Positions 10,030 to 19,073 of a stretch of DNA of 64,000 nt are shown in pieces; position 1 is the stretch's first letter, and each line of letters opens with the position of its first letter. The DNA lies in NCBI RefSeq assembly GCF_900167565.1, contig NZ_FUZV01000001.1, positions 434,001 to 498,000 of the forward strand. Direction: 5' to 3'. The stretch is from Pseudoxanthomonas indica (GTDB lineage: Bacteria; Pseudomonadota; Gammaproteobacteria; Xanthomonadales; Xanthomonadaceae). The notes below the pieces were generated by a model. It ran no database searches and was not told the DNA's origin. It saw only the letters and a list, made by a program, of their open reading frames with translations. The position numbers and the translations under genes were made by a program.

Positions 10030-11547
10030 TCATTTACGCGCGCGGAGCTCTTCGAGCAACACCTGGGTCACCGGATCCGTCGCCGCCACTTCACCCTTGA
10101 GCGCAGGCAACAAGCCATTGGCCAGCTGCTTGCCCAGCTCCACGCCAAATTGATCAAAGGCGTTGATGCCCCACAGCACCGACTGCGCATACACGCTGTG
10201 TTCGTACATGGCGATCAATCCACCCAAAGAATGCGGCGTCAGCGCATCGAGCAGGATCATCGTGCTCGGACGGCCGCCGGCGTAGGCGCGATGCGGATCC
10301 GCGCTGCCTTGGCCGTTGGCCAGCGCTTCGGTCTGCGCCAGCAGGTTGGACATCAGCGCCAGATGGTTTTCCGCGTACGGATCGTCATTGCGCACGGTGC
10401 CGACGAAATCCAGCGGCACGATGCCGGTGCCCTGGTGCAGGGCCTGGAAGAAGCTGTGCTGCACATCGGTGCCTGCCCCGCCCCACCAGACCGGCACGGT
10501 GTCCACGCCGACGGCGCTGCCATCCAGGCGTACCGACTTGCCCAGGCTTTCCATCACCAGTTGCTGCAGGTACGCCGGCAGCAAGGCCAGGCGCTGGTCG
10601 TAGGTCATCACGCCATGCGCGGCATGGCCGAGCGCATTGCGGTTCCAGATGGCGGTCAGGGCATGACGCACGGCGATGTTGTCGGCCAGCGGCGCGTTCA
10701 AGGCATGCGCGTCAAAGGCGGCGGCACCGGCCAGCAGACCCAGGAAGCCGTCCATGCCGATGGCCAGCGCGATCGGCAATCCCACTGCCGACCACAGCGA
10801 ATAGCGTCCGCCCACCCAGTCCCACATCGGCAGCACGCGTGCGGCATCGATCGAGAACGCGGCCGCAGCGCGTTCCGGATTGGCGCTCACCGCGTACAGG
10901 CGATCGCTGCCGCCGAGCCAGTCGCGGAGGATGCCGCCGTTGAGCAGGGTTTCCTGGGTGCCGAAGGTCTTGGAGATCAGGATGGCCGCGGTACGCGAGG
11001 GATCCAGCGGCGCCAGCACGCGTTGCGCCGCCGCGCCGTCGACGTTGGACAGGAAGTGCACGCGGAAGCGACCGGGCAGCGGGCCGCGCAGGGCGTCGGC
11101 CACCAGCCGCGGGCCCAGATCGGAACCGCCGATGCCGACGCTGACGATATCGGTGACGTTGCTGGCTTCCAGTTGCGCGATCAGCGCGGCCATGCGCTGT
11201 TGCACTTCCAGTGCCTGCGCATGCGCGGCGCGAGCGGTGGCGGACGTCGACAGATCACCGCGCAAGGCGGTATGCAGCGCGGCGCGGCCTTCGGTGACGT
11301 TGACTTGCTCGCCGTCGAACAGGCGCTGGTAAGCGCCGGCCAGATCGCGTGCCTGCGCCAGGCCAATCAGGGATTCCAGCGCCGAGCGGTCGTATGCCTG
11401 GCGGGCGAAATTGAAGTACAGCGCGCCTTCGCGCAGGGCGAAGTCGCGCGCACGCGCCGGGTCCTGCGCAATCAAGGCCGGCAGGGACTGGCCGCGCAGG
11501 CGCGTGGCGTGGGACTGCAGTGCGTCAAAACCCGGGGCGTTGTTCAT
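10030..11547 (-). CDS. pgi: Glucose-6-phosphate isomerase
   Basis: A 505-residue phosphoglucose isomerase interconverting glucose-6-P and fructose-6-P. Recognisable blocks are [29 protein letters not shown], the catalytic-Glu segment [16 protein letters not shown], the His segment [15 protein letters not shown] and the catalytic-Lys segment [13 protein letters not shown]. It is slightly shorter than the E. coli enzyme, which is usual in Xanthomonadaceae. It overlaps the panD stop by four bases (ATGA), so translation is probably coupled. Besides glycolysis it feeds nucleotide-sugar synthesis for the polysaccharide genes further right. Confidence 0.97.
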   Translation of the reverse strand: MNNAPGFDALQSHATRLRGQSLPALIAQDPARARDFALREGALYFNFARQAYDRSALESLIGLAQARDLAGAYQRLFDGEQVNVTEGRAALHTALRGDLSTSATARAAHAQALEVQQRMAALIAQLEASNVTDIVSVGIGGSDLGPRLVADALRGPLPGRFRVHFLSNVDGAAAQRVLAPLDPSRTAAILISKTFGTQETLLNGGILRDWLGGSDRLYAVSANPERAAAAFSIDAARVLPMWDWVGGRYSLWSAVGLPIALAIGMDGFLGLLAGAAAFDAHALNAPLADNIAVRHALTAIWNRNALGHAAHGVMTYDQRLALLPAYLQQLVMESLGKSVRLDGSAVGVDTVPVWWGGAGTDVQHSFFQALHQGTGIVPLDFVGTVRNDDPYAENHLALMSNLLAQTEALANGQGSADPHRAYAGGRPSTMILLDALTPHSLGGLIAMYEHSVYAQSVLWGINAFDQFGVELGKQLANGLLPALKGEVAATDPVTQVLLEELRARK

Positions 11548-11924
11548 GCGGCCTGCTTGGGGATGCTGGAGTTGGTGTGGGTGATGCGGTTGGCCGCATC
11601 GACGTAGATCAGCTTGGGCTGGAACGCGTCCGCCTCTGCTTCACTCATGCCGGCGAAGGCGGCGATGATGATCAGGTCGCCAATCTGCACGTGGCGGGCG
11701 GCGCCGCCGTTGAGCGAAATGATGCCGCTGCCTTCGTCGGCGCGGATGGCGTAGGTGGAGAAGCGTGCGCCATTGGTGACGTCCCAGATGTGCACCTGTT
11801 CGAATTCGCGGATGCCGCTGGCGTCGAGCAGGAGGCCGTCGATGGCGATCGAGCCTTCGTAGTTCAGTTCCGCGTGGGTGACGGTGGCGCGGTGGATCTT
11901 GGTCTTGAGCAGGCTGAGGTGCAT
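11544..11924 (-). CDS. panD: Aspartate 1-decarboxylase proenzyme
   Basis: A 126-residue pyruvoyl enzyme making beta-alanine for pantothenate. The self-cleavage site is visible as Gly24-Ser25 in [10 protein letters not shown], with Lys9 in the [19 protein letters not shown]-terminus. The start is taken at 11924 because this gives the canonical [16 protein letters not shown] start; an upstream in-frame extension is not PanD-like. It lies 139 bp after panC and overlaps pgi by four bases. Confidence 0.96.
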   Translation of the reverse strand: MHLSLLKTKIHRATVTHAELNYEGSIAIDGLLLDASGIREFEQVHIWDVTNGARFSTYAIRADEGSGIISLNGGAARHVQIGDLIIIAAFAGMSEAEADAFQPKLIYVDAANRITHTNSSIPKQAA

Positions 11925-12063
11925 GGGGCTTACACGGGAAGCGTCGGGAATGCGCGAGTTTATCAGCGCGTGTTTGCTTGCGTGTGTTGGCCGGATTGGA
12001 TTGAAATTGGTCGCAACGGGCACACGCTTGGACACGCGTGCGCGTGGGGGCAGCCCCCCACCC

Positions 12064-12906
12064 TTACCACTCGATATTGTCGATCAGGCGCGTGCGGCCC
12101 AGCTTGGCGGCGATCAGCGCCACGCGTGCGCCGGCTTCGCCGTCTTGCGGTTCACTCAAATCCGGGCGGCGTACGACGGAATAGTCCACGTCAAAGCCGA
12201 CTTCGCCCAATTGCCGGCGGGCGTCGGCTTCGACCTCGCTGCGCGGTTTGCCGGCCACGCTGTCTTCGCGCATGGCGATCAGCACGCGGCGGATGACGGC
12301 GGCGCGCGGACGTTCGTCAGTGGTCAGGTATTGGTTGCGCGAGCTCATCGCCAGGCCATCGGCTTCGCGCACGATGCTGCCGGGCAGCAGTTCGATCGGG
12401 AATGCCAAGTCGGCCACCATCTGCCGAATGACCGCCAGTTGCTGGTAGTCCTTCTTGCCGAAGGCGGCGACGTCGGGTTGCACCTGGTTGAACAGGCGCG
12501 AGACCACCGTGCAGACGCCGTCGAAGTGGCCAGGGCGATGCGCGCCTTCGAGCAGGCTGCTGACGCCGGGCACGTGCACCTTGGCCGCGAGTTCGACGCC
12601 GTAGGGATACATCGATTCCACCGTCGGCAGCCACAGCACGTCGCAGCCGGCGCCGGCCAGGCCGGTCATGTCGGCTTCGGGTGTGCGCGGGTAGCGGGTG
12701 AAGTCCTCGTTGGGACCGAACTGGGTGGGATTGACGAACACGCTGGAGACCACGCGATCGGCGTATTGGCGCGCCAGCATCACCAGCGAGTAATGGCCAG
12801 CGTGCAGGTTGCCCATGGTCGGCACCAGCGCCACGCGCAAGCCTTCGCGCTTCCACTGGCGCACGCGCGCGCGCAGATCGTCCAGCTCGGTGATCGTTTC
12901 AAGCAT
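12064..12906 (-). CDS. panC: Pantothenate synthetase
   Basis: A 280-residue ATP-dependent ligase joining pantoate and beta-alanine. Motifs: the HxGH-type [32 protein letters not shown], the pantoate-binding segment [16 protein letters not shown] and the KMSKS-like AMSSRNQYL. The start at 12906 ([15 protein letters not shown]) is chosen, since the longer form would overlap panB. Sits in the order panB-panC-panD, with 26 bp after panB. Confidence 0.96.
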   Translation of the reverse strand: MLETITELDDLRARVRQWKREGLRVALVPTMGNLHAGHYSLVMLARQYADRVVSSVFVNPTQFGPNEDFTRYPRTPEADMTGLAGAGCDVLWLPTVESMYPYGVELAAKVHVPGVSSLLEGAHRPGHFDGVCTVVSRLFNQVQPDVAAFGKKDYQQLAVIRQMVADLAFPIELLPGSIVREADGLAMSSRNQYLTTDERPRAAVIRRVLIAMREDSVAGKPRSEVEADARRQLGEVGFDVDYSVVRRPDLSEPQDGEAGARVALIAAKLGRTRLIDNIEW

Positions 12907-12932
12907 GTGGGTGTCCGGGTCGCGCAGCGCGT

Positions 12933-13745
12933 TCAATAGGAATGGGCCGCGTCGGGAAAGCTGCCATCGCGCACGGCGGCGGCGTAGGCCTGCACGGCGC
13001 CGGCGATGGAACCACCCTCGGCCAGGAAATCCTTGACGAACTTGGGCCGGCGATGGCCGGTGTCGATGCCGAGGAAGTCATGCTGGACCAGCACCTGGCC
13101 ATCGCAGCCGGGGCCGGCGCCGATGCCGATGGTGGGGATGCCGATGGCCTGGGTGATCTCGGCGGCCAGCGCCGAGGGTACGCATTCGAGTACCAGCAAC
13201 GAGGCGCCGGCCGCAGCGACGGCAGCGGCATCGGCCTTGAGCTGGCGTGCGGCGGCTTCGTCTCGACCCTGCACCTTGTAGCCGCCGAACTTCAACACCG
13301 ATTGCGGGGTCAGGCCCAGATGCGCGCAGACCGGAATGTCGCGCTCGCTGAGGAAGCGGATGACCTCCAGCTTGTGTCCGGCGCCTTCCAGCTTGACCAT
13401 CTCGGCGCCCGCCTGCAGCAGGGCGATGGAGGCATCCAGCGCGCGTTCGGGCGTGGCGTCGGACTGGAACGGCAGGTCGGCCACCAGCAAGGCGCGATTC
13501 AACGAACGCGCCACGGCGGCGGTGTGGTAGACGATGTGGTCGACCGTGACCGGCAAGGTCGAGTCATGGCCTTGAACGACCATGCCCAGCGAATCGCCGA
13601 TCAGGATCAGGTCGACGCCGTGGGCGTCGAAGACGCGCGCGAAGCTGGCGTCGTAGGCGGTCAACATCACCAGTTTGCGTCCCTGGCGCTTGGCCTCGGC
13701 CAGGGCGGGAACGGTCCAGGGCTTGCTATCGGCGTGGCTGCTCAT
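12933..13745 (-). CDS. panB: 3-methyl-2-oxobutanoate hydroxymethyltransferase
   Basis: A 270-residue (beta/alpha)8 enzyme forming ketopantoate from alpha-ketoisovalerate and methylene-THF. Signature stretches: [36 protein letters not shown] (metal-binding Asp), [13 protein letters not shown] and [20 protein letters not shown]. The length is typical. First of the pan genes and 17 bp downstream of folK in the leftward operon. Confidence 0.97.
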   Translation of the reverse strand: MSSHADSKPWTVPALAEAKRQGRKLVMLTAYDASFARVFDAHGVDLILIGDSLGMVVQGHDSTLPVTVDHIVYHTAAVARSLNRALLVADLPFQSDATPERALDASIALLQAGAEMVKLEGAGHKLEVIRFLSERDIPVCAHLGLTPQSVLKFGGYKVQGRDEAAARQLKADAAAVAAAGASLLVLECVPSALAAEITQAIGIPTIGIGAGPGCDGQVLVQHDFLGIDTGHRRPKFVKDFLAEGGSIAGAVQAYAAAVRDGSFPDAAHSY

Positions 13746-13762
13746 GGGGATGCATTATCCCC

Positions 13763-14254
13763 TCATAACGGCTGGATATTCGACTGTTCGAGTACGGACA
13801 CTGCATCCCGTGCGCGGCCCTGCCCGGGAATCAACACCTCGGCGTCCAGATCCAGCAGCGGCACCAGTGCGAAAGCGCGCTCGTGCAGGCGCGGATGCGG
13901 CAGCTGCAAGCCGGCCACGTCCAGTACGCAATCGCCGTAGAGCAGCAGGTCCAGGTCCAGGGTCCGCGGGCCCCAGCGCTGCTCGCGCGTGCGATCCCGG
14001 CCGTACTCGCGCTCGATGTCCAGCAGACGGGCCAGCAGATCCAGCGGCGCCAGCGAAGTACGCAGGCCGGCCACGGCATTGATGAAGTCCGGCTGCGCTT
14101 CCACGCCCCAGGCCGGCGTGCGGTACAGGCGCGAGAGCCCGAGCAGGTCGCTGTCGTCCAGCGTGGCCAGGCGTTGCGCGGCGGCGCGCACGGTCGCGGC
14201 CGGGTCGCCCAGGTTGGCGCCCAGGCCAACATAGGCGATGACGGCCTGGCTCAT
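13763..14254 (-). CDS. folK: 2-amino-4-hydroxy-6-hydroxymethyldihydropteridine pyrophosphokinase
   Basis: A 163-residue HPPK of folate synthesis. Motifs: YVGLGANLGDP at the N-terminus, RLYRTPAWGVEAQPDFINAV for pterin and ATP binding, and the metal-binding RWGPRTLDLDLLLYG. It overlaps the pcnB stop by four bases (ATGA) and precedes panB, the conserved pcnB-folK-panBC arrangement of gammaproteobacteria. Confidence 0.96.
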   Translation of the reverse strand: MSQAVIAYVGLGANLGDPAATVRAAAQRLATLDDSDLLGLSRLYRTPAWGVEAQPDFINAVAGLRTSLAPLDLLARLLDIEREYGRDRTREQRWGPRTLDLDLLLYGDCVLDVAGLQLPHPRLHERAFALVPLLDLDAEVLIPGQGRARDAVSVLEQSNIQPL

Positions 14255-15627
14255 TCGGCGGAGGTGGCGCCCGTGCGGCGACGGCGACGGCGACGACGGC
14301 GGGTGGCCCCTTCGCCCTCTTCACCCACGCCGCCCGTGCTGGTCAGCGAGGTGGCCAGCACCTCGGGTGACTGCAACTGCGCTTCGCGCCAGAAGCTGAC
14401 GTCATCGGCATGTTCGCCGGAAGCAGCCAGGCGCAGGACCAGGAAATCGAACGCCGCACGGAAGCGCGGGTGGGTCAGCAGGCGCAGCACGCGCTTGCGC
14501 TGGCGCTGTGCGAAGCGGGTCTGCAGCAGCCAGATCTCCTGCATCGGCAGCGAGAAGCGGCGCGGCAGCGCCACCGTGTTGAGCTGGTGCAGGGTGACCC
14601 GATCGGCGGCGCGACGCTGCGCTTCCTCGGCGTGCACGCCTTCGGCCTGCAGGCTCATCAGCGCGCGGCAGTAGGCCGGCCACAGCAGCAGCGCGAACAG
14701 GAACGCCGGCGAGACCGGCTCGTCATGCGCCACGCGCTTGTCGGTGCCGGCCAGGCCTTCCAGCAACATCCGCCGCAAGGCGCCGCTGCGGTTGGACTTC
14801 AGCGCGGCCGCGGTTTCGGGGAACAGCACGCGCAACAAATCAAAGCGCTCCAAGCCTTCGAAACTGGCCACGGCGTTGCCGGACAGGAACAATTTGAGGA
14901 TTTCCTCGAACAGCCGCGCCGGCGCGGCATCGCCCAGCAGCGGCGCCAACGGCTTGATCGGTTCGGCGGTGGCCGGATCAATCTGGAAGTTCAACTTGGC
15001 CGCCAGCCGCACCGCGCGCAGCATGCGCACCGGGTCTTCGCGATAGCGCTGTTCGGGATCGCCAATCAATTTGAGCGTGCGCGCCTGCACGTCTTCGAAA
15101 CCGCCGGTGTAGTCGCGCACCGAGAAATCCTCGATGGCGTAGTACAGCGCGTTGGCGGTGAAGTCGCGGCGCACGGCGTCGTCTTCAATCGTGCCGTAGA
15201 CGTTGTCACGCACCAGCCGGCCGTTGTCCAGTTCGCGATCGCCGCTGCCATCATCGGAGTTGGCGCGGAAGGTGGCGACTTCGATGATCTCGTTGCCAAA
15301 CACCACGTGGGCCAGGCGGAAGCGCCGGCCGATCAGGCGGCAATTGCGGAACAGCTGCTTGACCTGCTCGGGCGTGGCGTTGGTGGCCACGTCGAAGTCC
15401 TTGGGATGGCCGCCGACCAGCAGATCGCGAACCGCTCCGCCTACCAGATAGCCGGCGTAGCCCGAATCACGCAGGCGGTACAGCACCCGCAGTGCGTTTG
15501 GACTGATGTCCTTGCGCGAGATCGGGTGCTGGTCGCGCGGGATGATGCGCAGAGCGATGTTCGGGGTAATAGTGGCGGGTCCGTAGGGAAGTGTGGCTCG
15601 CCCGTGATCGGCATTGCTCGCCGCCAC
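14251..15627 (-). CDS. pcnB: Poly(A) polymerase I
   Basis: A 458-residue nucleotidyltransferase that adds 3' poly(A) tails. The catalytic region has GYLVGGAVRDLLVGG followed by the metal-binding DFD in HPKDFDVATNATPEQVKQLF, then RRDFTANALYY and the RNA-binding segment GDPEQRYREDPVRMLRAVR. A putative CCA-adding function is less likely, since the pcnB-folK context and the C-terminal extension fit PcnB. That extension ends in an uninterrupted run of arginines, plausibly for RNA binding. The start at 15627 lies within the suggested promoter of the divergent tRNA gene. Confidence 0.94.
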   Translation of the reverse strand: MAASNADHGRATLPYGPATITPNIALRIIPRDQHPISRKDISPNALRVLYRLRDSGYAGYLVGGAVRDLLVGGHPKDFDVATNATPEQVKQLFRNCRLIGRRFRLAHVVFGNEIIEVATFRANSDDGSGDRELDNGRLVRDNVYGTIEDDAVRRDFTANALYYAIEDFSVRDYTGGFEDVQARTLKLIGDPEQRYREDPVRMLRAVRLAAKLNFQIDPATAEPIKPLAPLLGDAAPARLFEEILKLFLSGNAVASFEGLERFDLLRVLFPETAAALKSNRSGALRRMLLEGLAGTDKRVAHDEPVSPAFLFALLLWPAYCRALMSLQAEGVHAEEAQRRAADRVTLHQLNTVALPRRFSLPMQEIWLLQTRFAQRQRKRVLRLLTHPRFRAAFDFLVLRLAASGEHADDVSFWREAQLQSPEVLATSLTSTGGVGEEGEGATRRRRRRRRRTGATSAE

Positions 15628-15643
15628 GGTGGACGCATATACT
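15614..15643 (+). promoter_or_regulatory. Possible sigma-70 promoter of tRNA-Glu
   Basis: A TATACT -10 box (15638-15643, 5 of 6 to consensus) is preceded at 18 bp by TTGCTC (15614-15619, 3 of 6). Initiation near 15650 would leave a roughly 20-nt leader before the tRNA. The site overlaps the first codons of pcnB on the other strand. Inferred from consensus only. Confidence 0.4.
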
Positions 15644-15670
15644 AATGTGCTTCGCCGACAACACCCAAAC

Positions 15671-15745
15671 GCTCCCTTCGTCTAGTGGTTAGGACGTGGC
15701 CCTCTCAAGGCTAAAACAGGGGTTCGAGCCCCCTAGGGAGCGCCA
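15671..15745 (+). tRNA. tRNA-Glu (anticodon CTC)
   Basis: A complete 75-nt cloverleaf with encoded CCA. Acceptor GCTCCCT pairs with AGGGAGC, followed by discriminator G and CCA at 15743-15745. The D-arm has the tRNA-Glu-like TCGTCTAGTGGTTAGGAC. The anticodon stem TGGCC/GGCTA (one G-U) closes the loop CTCTCAA, placing CTC at 15704-15706. The T arm is AGGGG/CCCCT around TTCGAGC. It reads GAG codons; bacteria often rely on the TTC isoacceptor alone, so a dedicated CTC copy fits a GC-rich genome. Confidence 0.95.
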
Positions 15746-15766
15746 TCGGTGGTCTGCAGGAACATG

Positions 15767-15797
15767 AAACGCCGGCCCTGGGCCGGCGTTTCTGTTT
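15767..15797 (+). terminator. Rho-independent terminator after tRNA-Glu
   Basis: An 11-bp perfect stem (15767-15777 with 15781-15791, core CGCCGGCC/GGCCGGCG) with a 3-nt loop is followed by CTGTTTT. It lies 22 bp after the tRNA. The A-run on the other side may let it work in both directions, also against pirin transcription. Confidence 0.85.
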
Positions 15798-15840
15798 TGG
15801 GGCCAGCGCATGCTGGCGGCCCGGTTGCACGGTCGGCGTG

Positions 15841-15864
15841 CGGGTCCGCGGGTCCGCGGGTCCG
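15841..15864. repeat. Three tandem copies of an 8-bp unit
   Basis: CGGGTCCG is repeated three times without change. It is a short tandem repeat in the tRNA-pirin spacer with no recognisable function; slippage-prone. Confidence 0.9.
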
Positions 15865-15904
15865 TCCAGGCTCACGCAGGCTCACCGGCGGCACGCAGCG
15901 GACG

Positions 15905-16609
15905 CTACTGCCGCGGCAAATCAAACACCAGCACTTCGGCGCTACGACCTGCGCGGACGGTGACCAGCGGTTCGCCGTCATAGAGCAGCGCGTCGCCGGC
16001 GGCCAGGGCGCGGCCGTTGACTTCCACCTCGCCGCGGGCCACGTGGACGTAGCCCAGCCGGCCCTCGGCCAGCGTCAGCTGCGCCTGCTCGTCGCCGTCG
16101 AACAAGCCGGCATACAGGCGTGCATCCTGGTGGATGCTCACCGAGCCGTCGGCACCATCGGGGCTGGCCACCAAACGCAGGCGACCCTGCTTTTCCTCGG
16201 CGGAGAACTTGCGTTCTTCATACGACGGCGCCACGCCCTGCTGATTGGGGATGATCCAGATCTGCAGGAAATGGGTGGTGCCGTCCTGGCTGTAGTTGAA
16301 CTCGGAGTGCTGCACGCCGGTGCCGGCGCTCATGCGCTGCACGTCGCCGGGCACGATGCTGGAACTGTTGCCCATCGAATCCTTGTGGCCCAGCGCGCCT
16401 TCCAGCACGTAGCTGATGATCTCCATGTCGCGGTGACCATGCTGGCCAAAGCCCTGCCCGGCAGCGACCTTGTCCTCGTTGATCACCCGCAGCGGTCCCC
16501 AGTGGACGTGCTGGTCGTCGAAGTAATTGGCGAAGGAAAAGCTGTGCCAGGAATCCAGCCAACCGTGGTTGGCGTGGCCGCGTTCGCGGGCGGGGCGCAG
16601 GGTGATCAT
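15905..16609 (-). CDS. Pirin family protein (YhhW type)
   Basis: A 234-residue bicupin. The start ITLRPARERGHANHGWLDSW and the metal-binding block GFGQHGHRDMEIISYVLEG, with the later GTGVQHSEFNYS, supply the three His and one Glu of the pirin iron site. Relatives such as E. coli YhhW act as quercetin 2,3-dioxygenases in vitro; the physiological role is unclear. The start at 16609 gives the family's usual length; an upstream extension of 26 residues is not conserved-looking. Monocistronic, facing the tRNA terminator. Confidence 0.9.
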   Translation of the reverse strand: MITLRPARERGHANHGWLDSWHSFSFANYFDDQHVHWGPLRVINEDKVAAGQGFGQHGHRDMEIISYVLEGALGHKDSMGNSSSIVPGDVQRMSAGTGVQHSEFNYSQDGTTHFLQIWIIPNQQGVAPSYEERKFSAEEKQGRLRLVASPDGADGSVSIHQDARLYAGLFDGDEQAQLTLAEGRLGYVHVARGEVEVNGRALAAGDALLYDGEPLVTVRAGRSAEVLVFDLPRQ

Positions 16610-16735
16610 GGGGCTGACTCCAGTGGTGGAAACGTGGGGAGGATCATCCATTGTTTCGTTTTCGGGATAAATATGGCGAACTGTCACAGGTTGTTCTACT
16701 GGCGAAACTAATGCTCCGCCACGCCAGGCTCGCCT

Positions 16736-16790
16736 TGTAGGAGGGGCTGACCAGACATGCGTCTGTTAAAGGCCAGCCCCGAAGCCAGGA
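16736..16790 (+). repeat. REP-like element with internal hairpin, copy 1
   Basis: A TGTAGGAGGGGCTG start and CAGCCCCGA end form the outer stem (GGGGCTG/CAGCCCC), as in simple xanthomonad REPs. Between the arms lies a second hairpin CAGAC-ATGC-GTCTG plus a TTAAAGGC spacer. The copy is followed by GAAGCCAGGA, which is also present in copy 2. Same sense as copy 3 (22527-22573) and inverted relative to copy 2. Confidence 0.85.
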
Positions 16791-16875
16791 ACCCAAGCCG
16801 CATTCCACATCCACACTCAGTCCCCAGGTCGACATAAGAACTTTGCAATGGCAGGTAATCGGGTCTCTCCGAGTT

Positions 16876-16932
16876 TCCTGGCTTCGGGGCTGGTTTTAAA
16901 CAGACGCATGTCTGGTTAAGCCCCCTCCTACA
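16876..16932 (-). repeat. REP-like element with internal hairpin, copy 2 (inverted)
   Basis: Read on the minus strand it starts TGTAGGAGGGGGCTTA, keeps the internal CAGAC-ATGC-GTCTG hairpin and closes with CCAGCCCCGAAGCCAGGA. With copy 1 it makes an inverted pair separated by 85 bp, able in principle to form one long cruciform or RNA stem upstream of fdxA. Confidence 0.85.
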
Positions 16933-17050
16933 GGATCCGGCCTTGCCTGCCTGCGCGCGATCCTGCGCGCGCGCTTGCGACGGCCCGTCGCAAGCGCGTG
17001 ATCGGCGCTTCCTTTAAACTTGTCACGTTTCCTGTCTCGTATCGCGTGCC

Positions 17051-17374
17051 ATGCCCTTTGTCGTCACCGAGAACTGCATCAAGTGCAAGTACACCGACTG
17101 CGTGGAAGTCTGTCCGGTGGACTGCTTCCACGAAGGTCCCAATTTCCTGGTGATCGACCCGGACGAATGCATCGACTGCACCTTGTGCGAGCCGGAGTGC
17201 CCGATCAACGCGATCTATCCGGAAGACGATGTACCGGCGGGCCAGGAGGCGTACGTGGCTTTGAATGCTGAGCTGTCCAAGGCCTGGCCGGTGATCACCA
17301 CCCGCAAGGAACCCCTGCCGGAAGCGGCCGAGTGGGACGGCAAGCCCGACAAGCTGCCCTTGCTGGAGCGCTGA
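17051..17374 (+). CDS. fdxA: Seven-iron ferredoxin FdxA
   Basis: A 107-residue ferredoxin of the [3Fe-4S][4Fe-4S] Azotobacter FdI type. The cysteine pattern is [21 protein letters not shown], then [22 protein letters not shown]-terminal extension follows, as usual for FdxA. A small electron carrier; partners are not indicated by its neighbours. It ends at a strong bidirectional terminator. Confidence 0.96.
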   Translation: MPFVVTENCIKCKYTDCVEVCPVDCFHEGPNFLVIDPDECIDCTLCEPECPINAIYPEDDVPAGQEAYVALNAELSKAWPVITTRKEPLPEAAEWDGKPDKLPLLER

Positions 17375-17426
17375 TCGGCCTGCTGCAACGACAGCGGCGA
17401 GCGCCACGCGCTCACTCTGCCGGAAC

Positions 17427-17455
17427 AAAAAAAGGCGCCTTGCGGCGCCTTTTTT
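17427..17455. terminator. Bidirectional rho-independent terminator (fdxA / bamC-like)
   Basis: AAAAAAA-GGCGCC-TTGC-GGCGCC-TTTTTT: a 6-bp GC stem extended by A/T pairs, with T-runs on both strands. It sits between the convergent fdxA and dapA-bamC-like units. Confidence 0.93.
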
Positions 17456-17482
17456 GTGGCCGGCCGAAGCCGGCGGCTGGAC

Positions 17483-18001
17483 TCAGTTGCCGCCCAGCTT
17501 GGACTTCAGTGCCGCAATCAGCTTGACCGGTGCTTCGCCAGTGGCCGGCAGGCCACGCGGGTCCACCGCCGAGACATAGGCGCCGGCTTCGACACCGACG
17601 ATGCGCACTAGGAACTTGGCGCCTTCAAAGTCGACATCGTAGGTGCCCAGCAACTGCGCACGGCTGGCCACGGTCACGCCTTCGATGCCACCCAGCGCGT
17701 CACCGACCTTGGTGAAGGCGTCATCGCGGCTGCCGGCCAGATTGAAGCCGGTGTTGGAGGCAGCCGTCGGCGCGCCCTGGCTCGGACGCACCTGCGAGGC
17801 GGTGTTGGGCAACTGCATGGCGCCAGCCGACGAGGGCAGGTTGAGATCCGGCGGCACTTCCAGTGGACGCATTTCCGGGCTCAGCGCGTAGTCGCCCTTG
17901 GCGTCCTTCTTGCTGAACCACTTGCAGCCCGAGAGGCCGGCGACAGAAACGGCCAGCAGCACGAGGGCAAGCGGACGCGAAAGCGAAGGGGACAAACGCA
18001 T
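17483..18001 (-). CDS. Short BamC-like outer-membrane lipoprotein
   Basis: A 172-residue lipoprotein with lipobox LSGC (Cys26). The next segment, YALSPEMRPLEVPPDLNLP, resembles the conserved N-terminal strip of BamC (NlpB), the BAM-complex lipoprotein that binds BamD. The position directly after dapA is the same as nlpB/bamC in E. coli. The protein is about half the E. coli length, so only one helix-grip domain seems present. ATG 18001 is preferred to 18007 because AGGAG then has 6-nt spacing. The BamC assignment is inference from motif, lipobox and synteny. Confidence 0.65.
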   Translation of the reverse strand: MRLSPSLSRPLALVLLAVSVAGLSGCKWFSKKDAKGDYALSPEMRPLEVPPDLNLPSSAGAMQLPNTASQVRPSQGAPTAASNTGFNLAGSRDDAFTKVGDALGGIEGVTVASRAQLLGTYDVDFEGAKFLVRIVGVEAGAYVSAVDPRGLPATGEAPVKLIAALKSKLGGN

Positions 18002-18016
18002 GGACATCTCCTGGGT

Positions 18017-18925
18017 TCAGGCCGCGGATTCTACGCGACTGGATTGCTCTTCGAGGTGTCCGGCCACGGTCGCCAGCGCATCGGCGCTGGCCTGGTGGGC
18101 GGACGAAAGTTCCTGCAGCGGCAGGCGCAGACCCTGGCCGATGCCCTGGCGCTGCAACAACGCCTTGACCGGGATGGGATTGGACTCCACTCCCAGGAAG
18201 ACGTAAAGGTCTTGCAACTGCCCATCCAGTTCGGCTACGCCGGCCGCGTCGCCGGCACGCGCCTGATCGCAGAGGCGACGGAACGTGCGCGGCAAGGCAT
18301 TGGAGCCGACCGACACCAGCCCGTCGGCGCCGGCGAGCATGGCCCGCCCGGCGGTCGGATCATCGCCGCTGAAAATTGCGAAACCCTCGCTACGCAAGGC
18401 CAGCAAGGCCTGCATGCGCTCGGGTTCGGCGCGTGCTTCCTTGATACCGACAATGTGCGGATGCGGCGCCAGCTGGGCCACCGTCTCCGGCAACAGGTCG
18501 CAGCCGGTACGACCCGGCACGTTGTACAGCACCACCGGCAAGCCACCCTGCTCGGCCACCGCGCGATAGTGCGCAATCAAACCCGCCTGGGTTGGACGCA
18601 CGTAGGCAGGCGTGACCACCAGCGCGAACTCGGCGCCGGCCGACTGCGCGCGCCGGGTCATGGCGATGGTCTTGGCGGTATTCATCTGGCCGGTGCCGGC
18701 CAGAATGCGCACCTTGCCGCCCAGCACTTCCACCGCGCTGCGGATCAGCCGCTCGTACTCGTCATCCGACAAGGCCGCCGCTTCTCCGGTGGAACCGGCC
18801 ACCACCACGCCCTGGGTGCCACCGTCCAACTGCCGTTTGAGCAGTCGGCGCCAGGCATCGAGGTCGAGTTCGCCAGCGTCGGTAAACGGCGTGGCCAGGG
18901 CGGTGATACTGCCGGAGAGAGACAA
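18017..18925 (-). CDS. dapA: 4-hydroxy-tetrahydrodipicolinate synthase
   Basis: A 302-residue TIM-barrel aldolase condensing pyruvate and aspartate semialdehyde in lysine/diaminopimelate synthesis. Visible: [18 protein letters not shown], the catalytic Tyr segment [17 protein letters not shown] and the Schiff-base Lys in [15 protein letters not shown]. The start codon is TTG at 18925, preceded by AAGG, giving the usual [14 protein letters not shown]. It is followed at 15 bp by the BamC-like gene and is divergent from gcvR-like, which also uses TTG. Confidence 0.96.
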   Translation of the reverse strand: MSLSGSITALATPFTDAGELDLDAWRRLLKRQLDGGTQGVVVAGSTGEAAALSDDEYERLIRSAVEVLGGKVRILAGTGQMNTAKTIAMTRRAQSAGAEFALVVTPAYVRPTQAGLIAHYRAVAEQGGLPVVLYNVPGRTGCDLLPETVAQLAPHPHIVGIKEARAEPERMQALLALRSEGFAIFSGDDPTAGRAMLAGADGLVSVGSNALPRTFRRLCDQARAGDAAGVAELDGQLQDLYVFLGVESNPIPVKALLQRQGIGQGLRLPLQELSSAHQASADALATVAGHLEEQSSRVESAA

Positions 18926-19073
18926 GCGCTTGCCTTTATATGTGGAAATCGCGCGGAACGCCGCGCACCCCGTGATGTTACTTGCGGCTTGAAAGCGCGG
19001 GCAAGTATGCTAAATCCCACGCAGGCCATTCTCCGGCCCGCCATTCAGCCTCGCCGTCCTGCCGGAAGCCGCT

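Larger units (their letters stand above)
16610..17050. other. 441-bp gene-free stretch with inverted REP-like pair
   Basis: Apart from the two inverted hairpin elements listed separately, this stretch shows no convincing coding sequence. It must hold the promoters of pirin (-) and fdxA (+). No strong -35/-10 pair stands out by eye. Confidence 0.7.

Noticed and set aside
14251..15627. CCA-adding enzyme instead of poly(A) polymerase
   Set aside because: The folK coupling, the Arg-rich C-terminal extension and the overall length match PcnB; no HD domain of the Cca type is seen.
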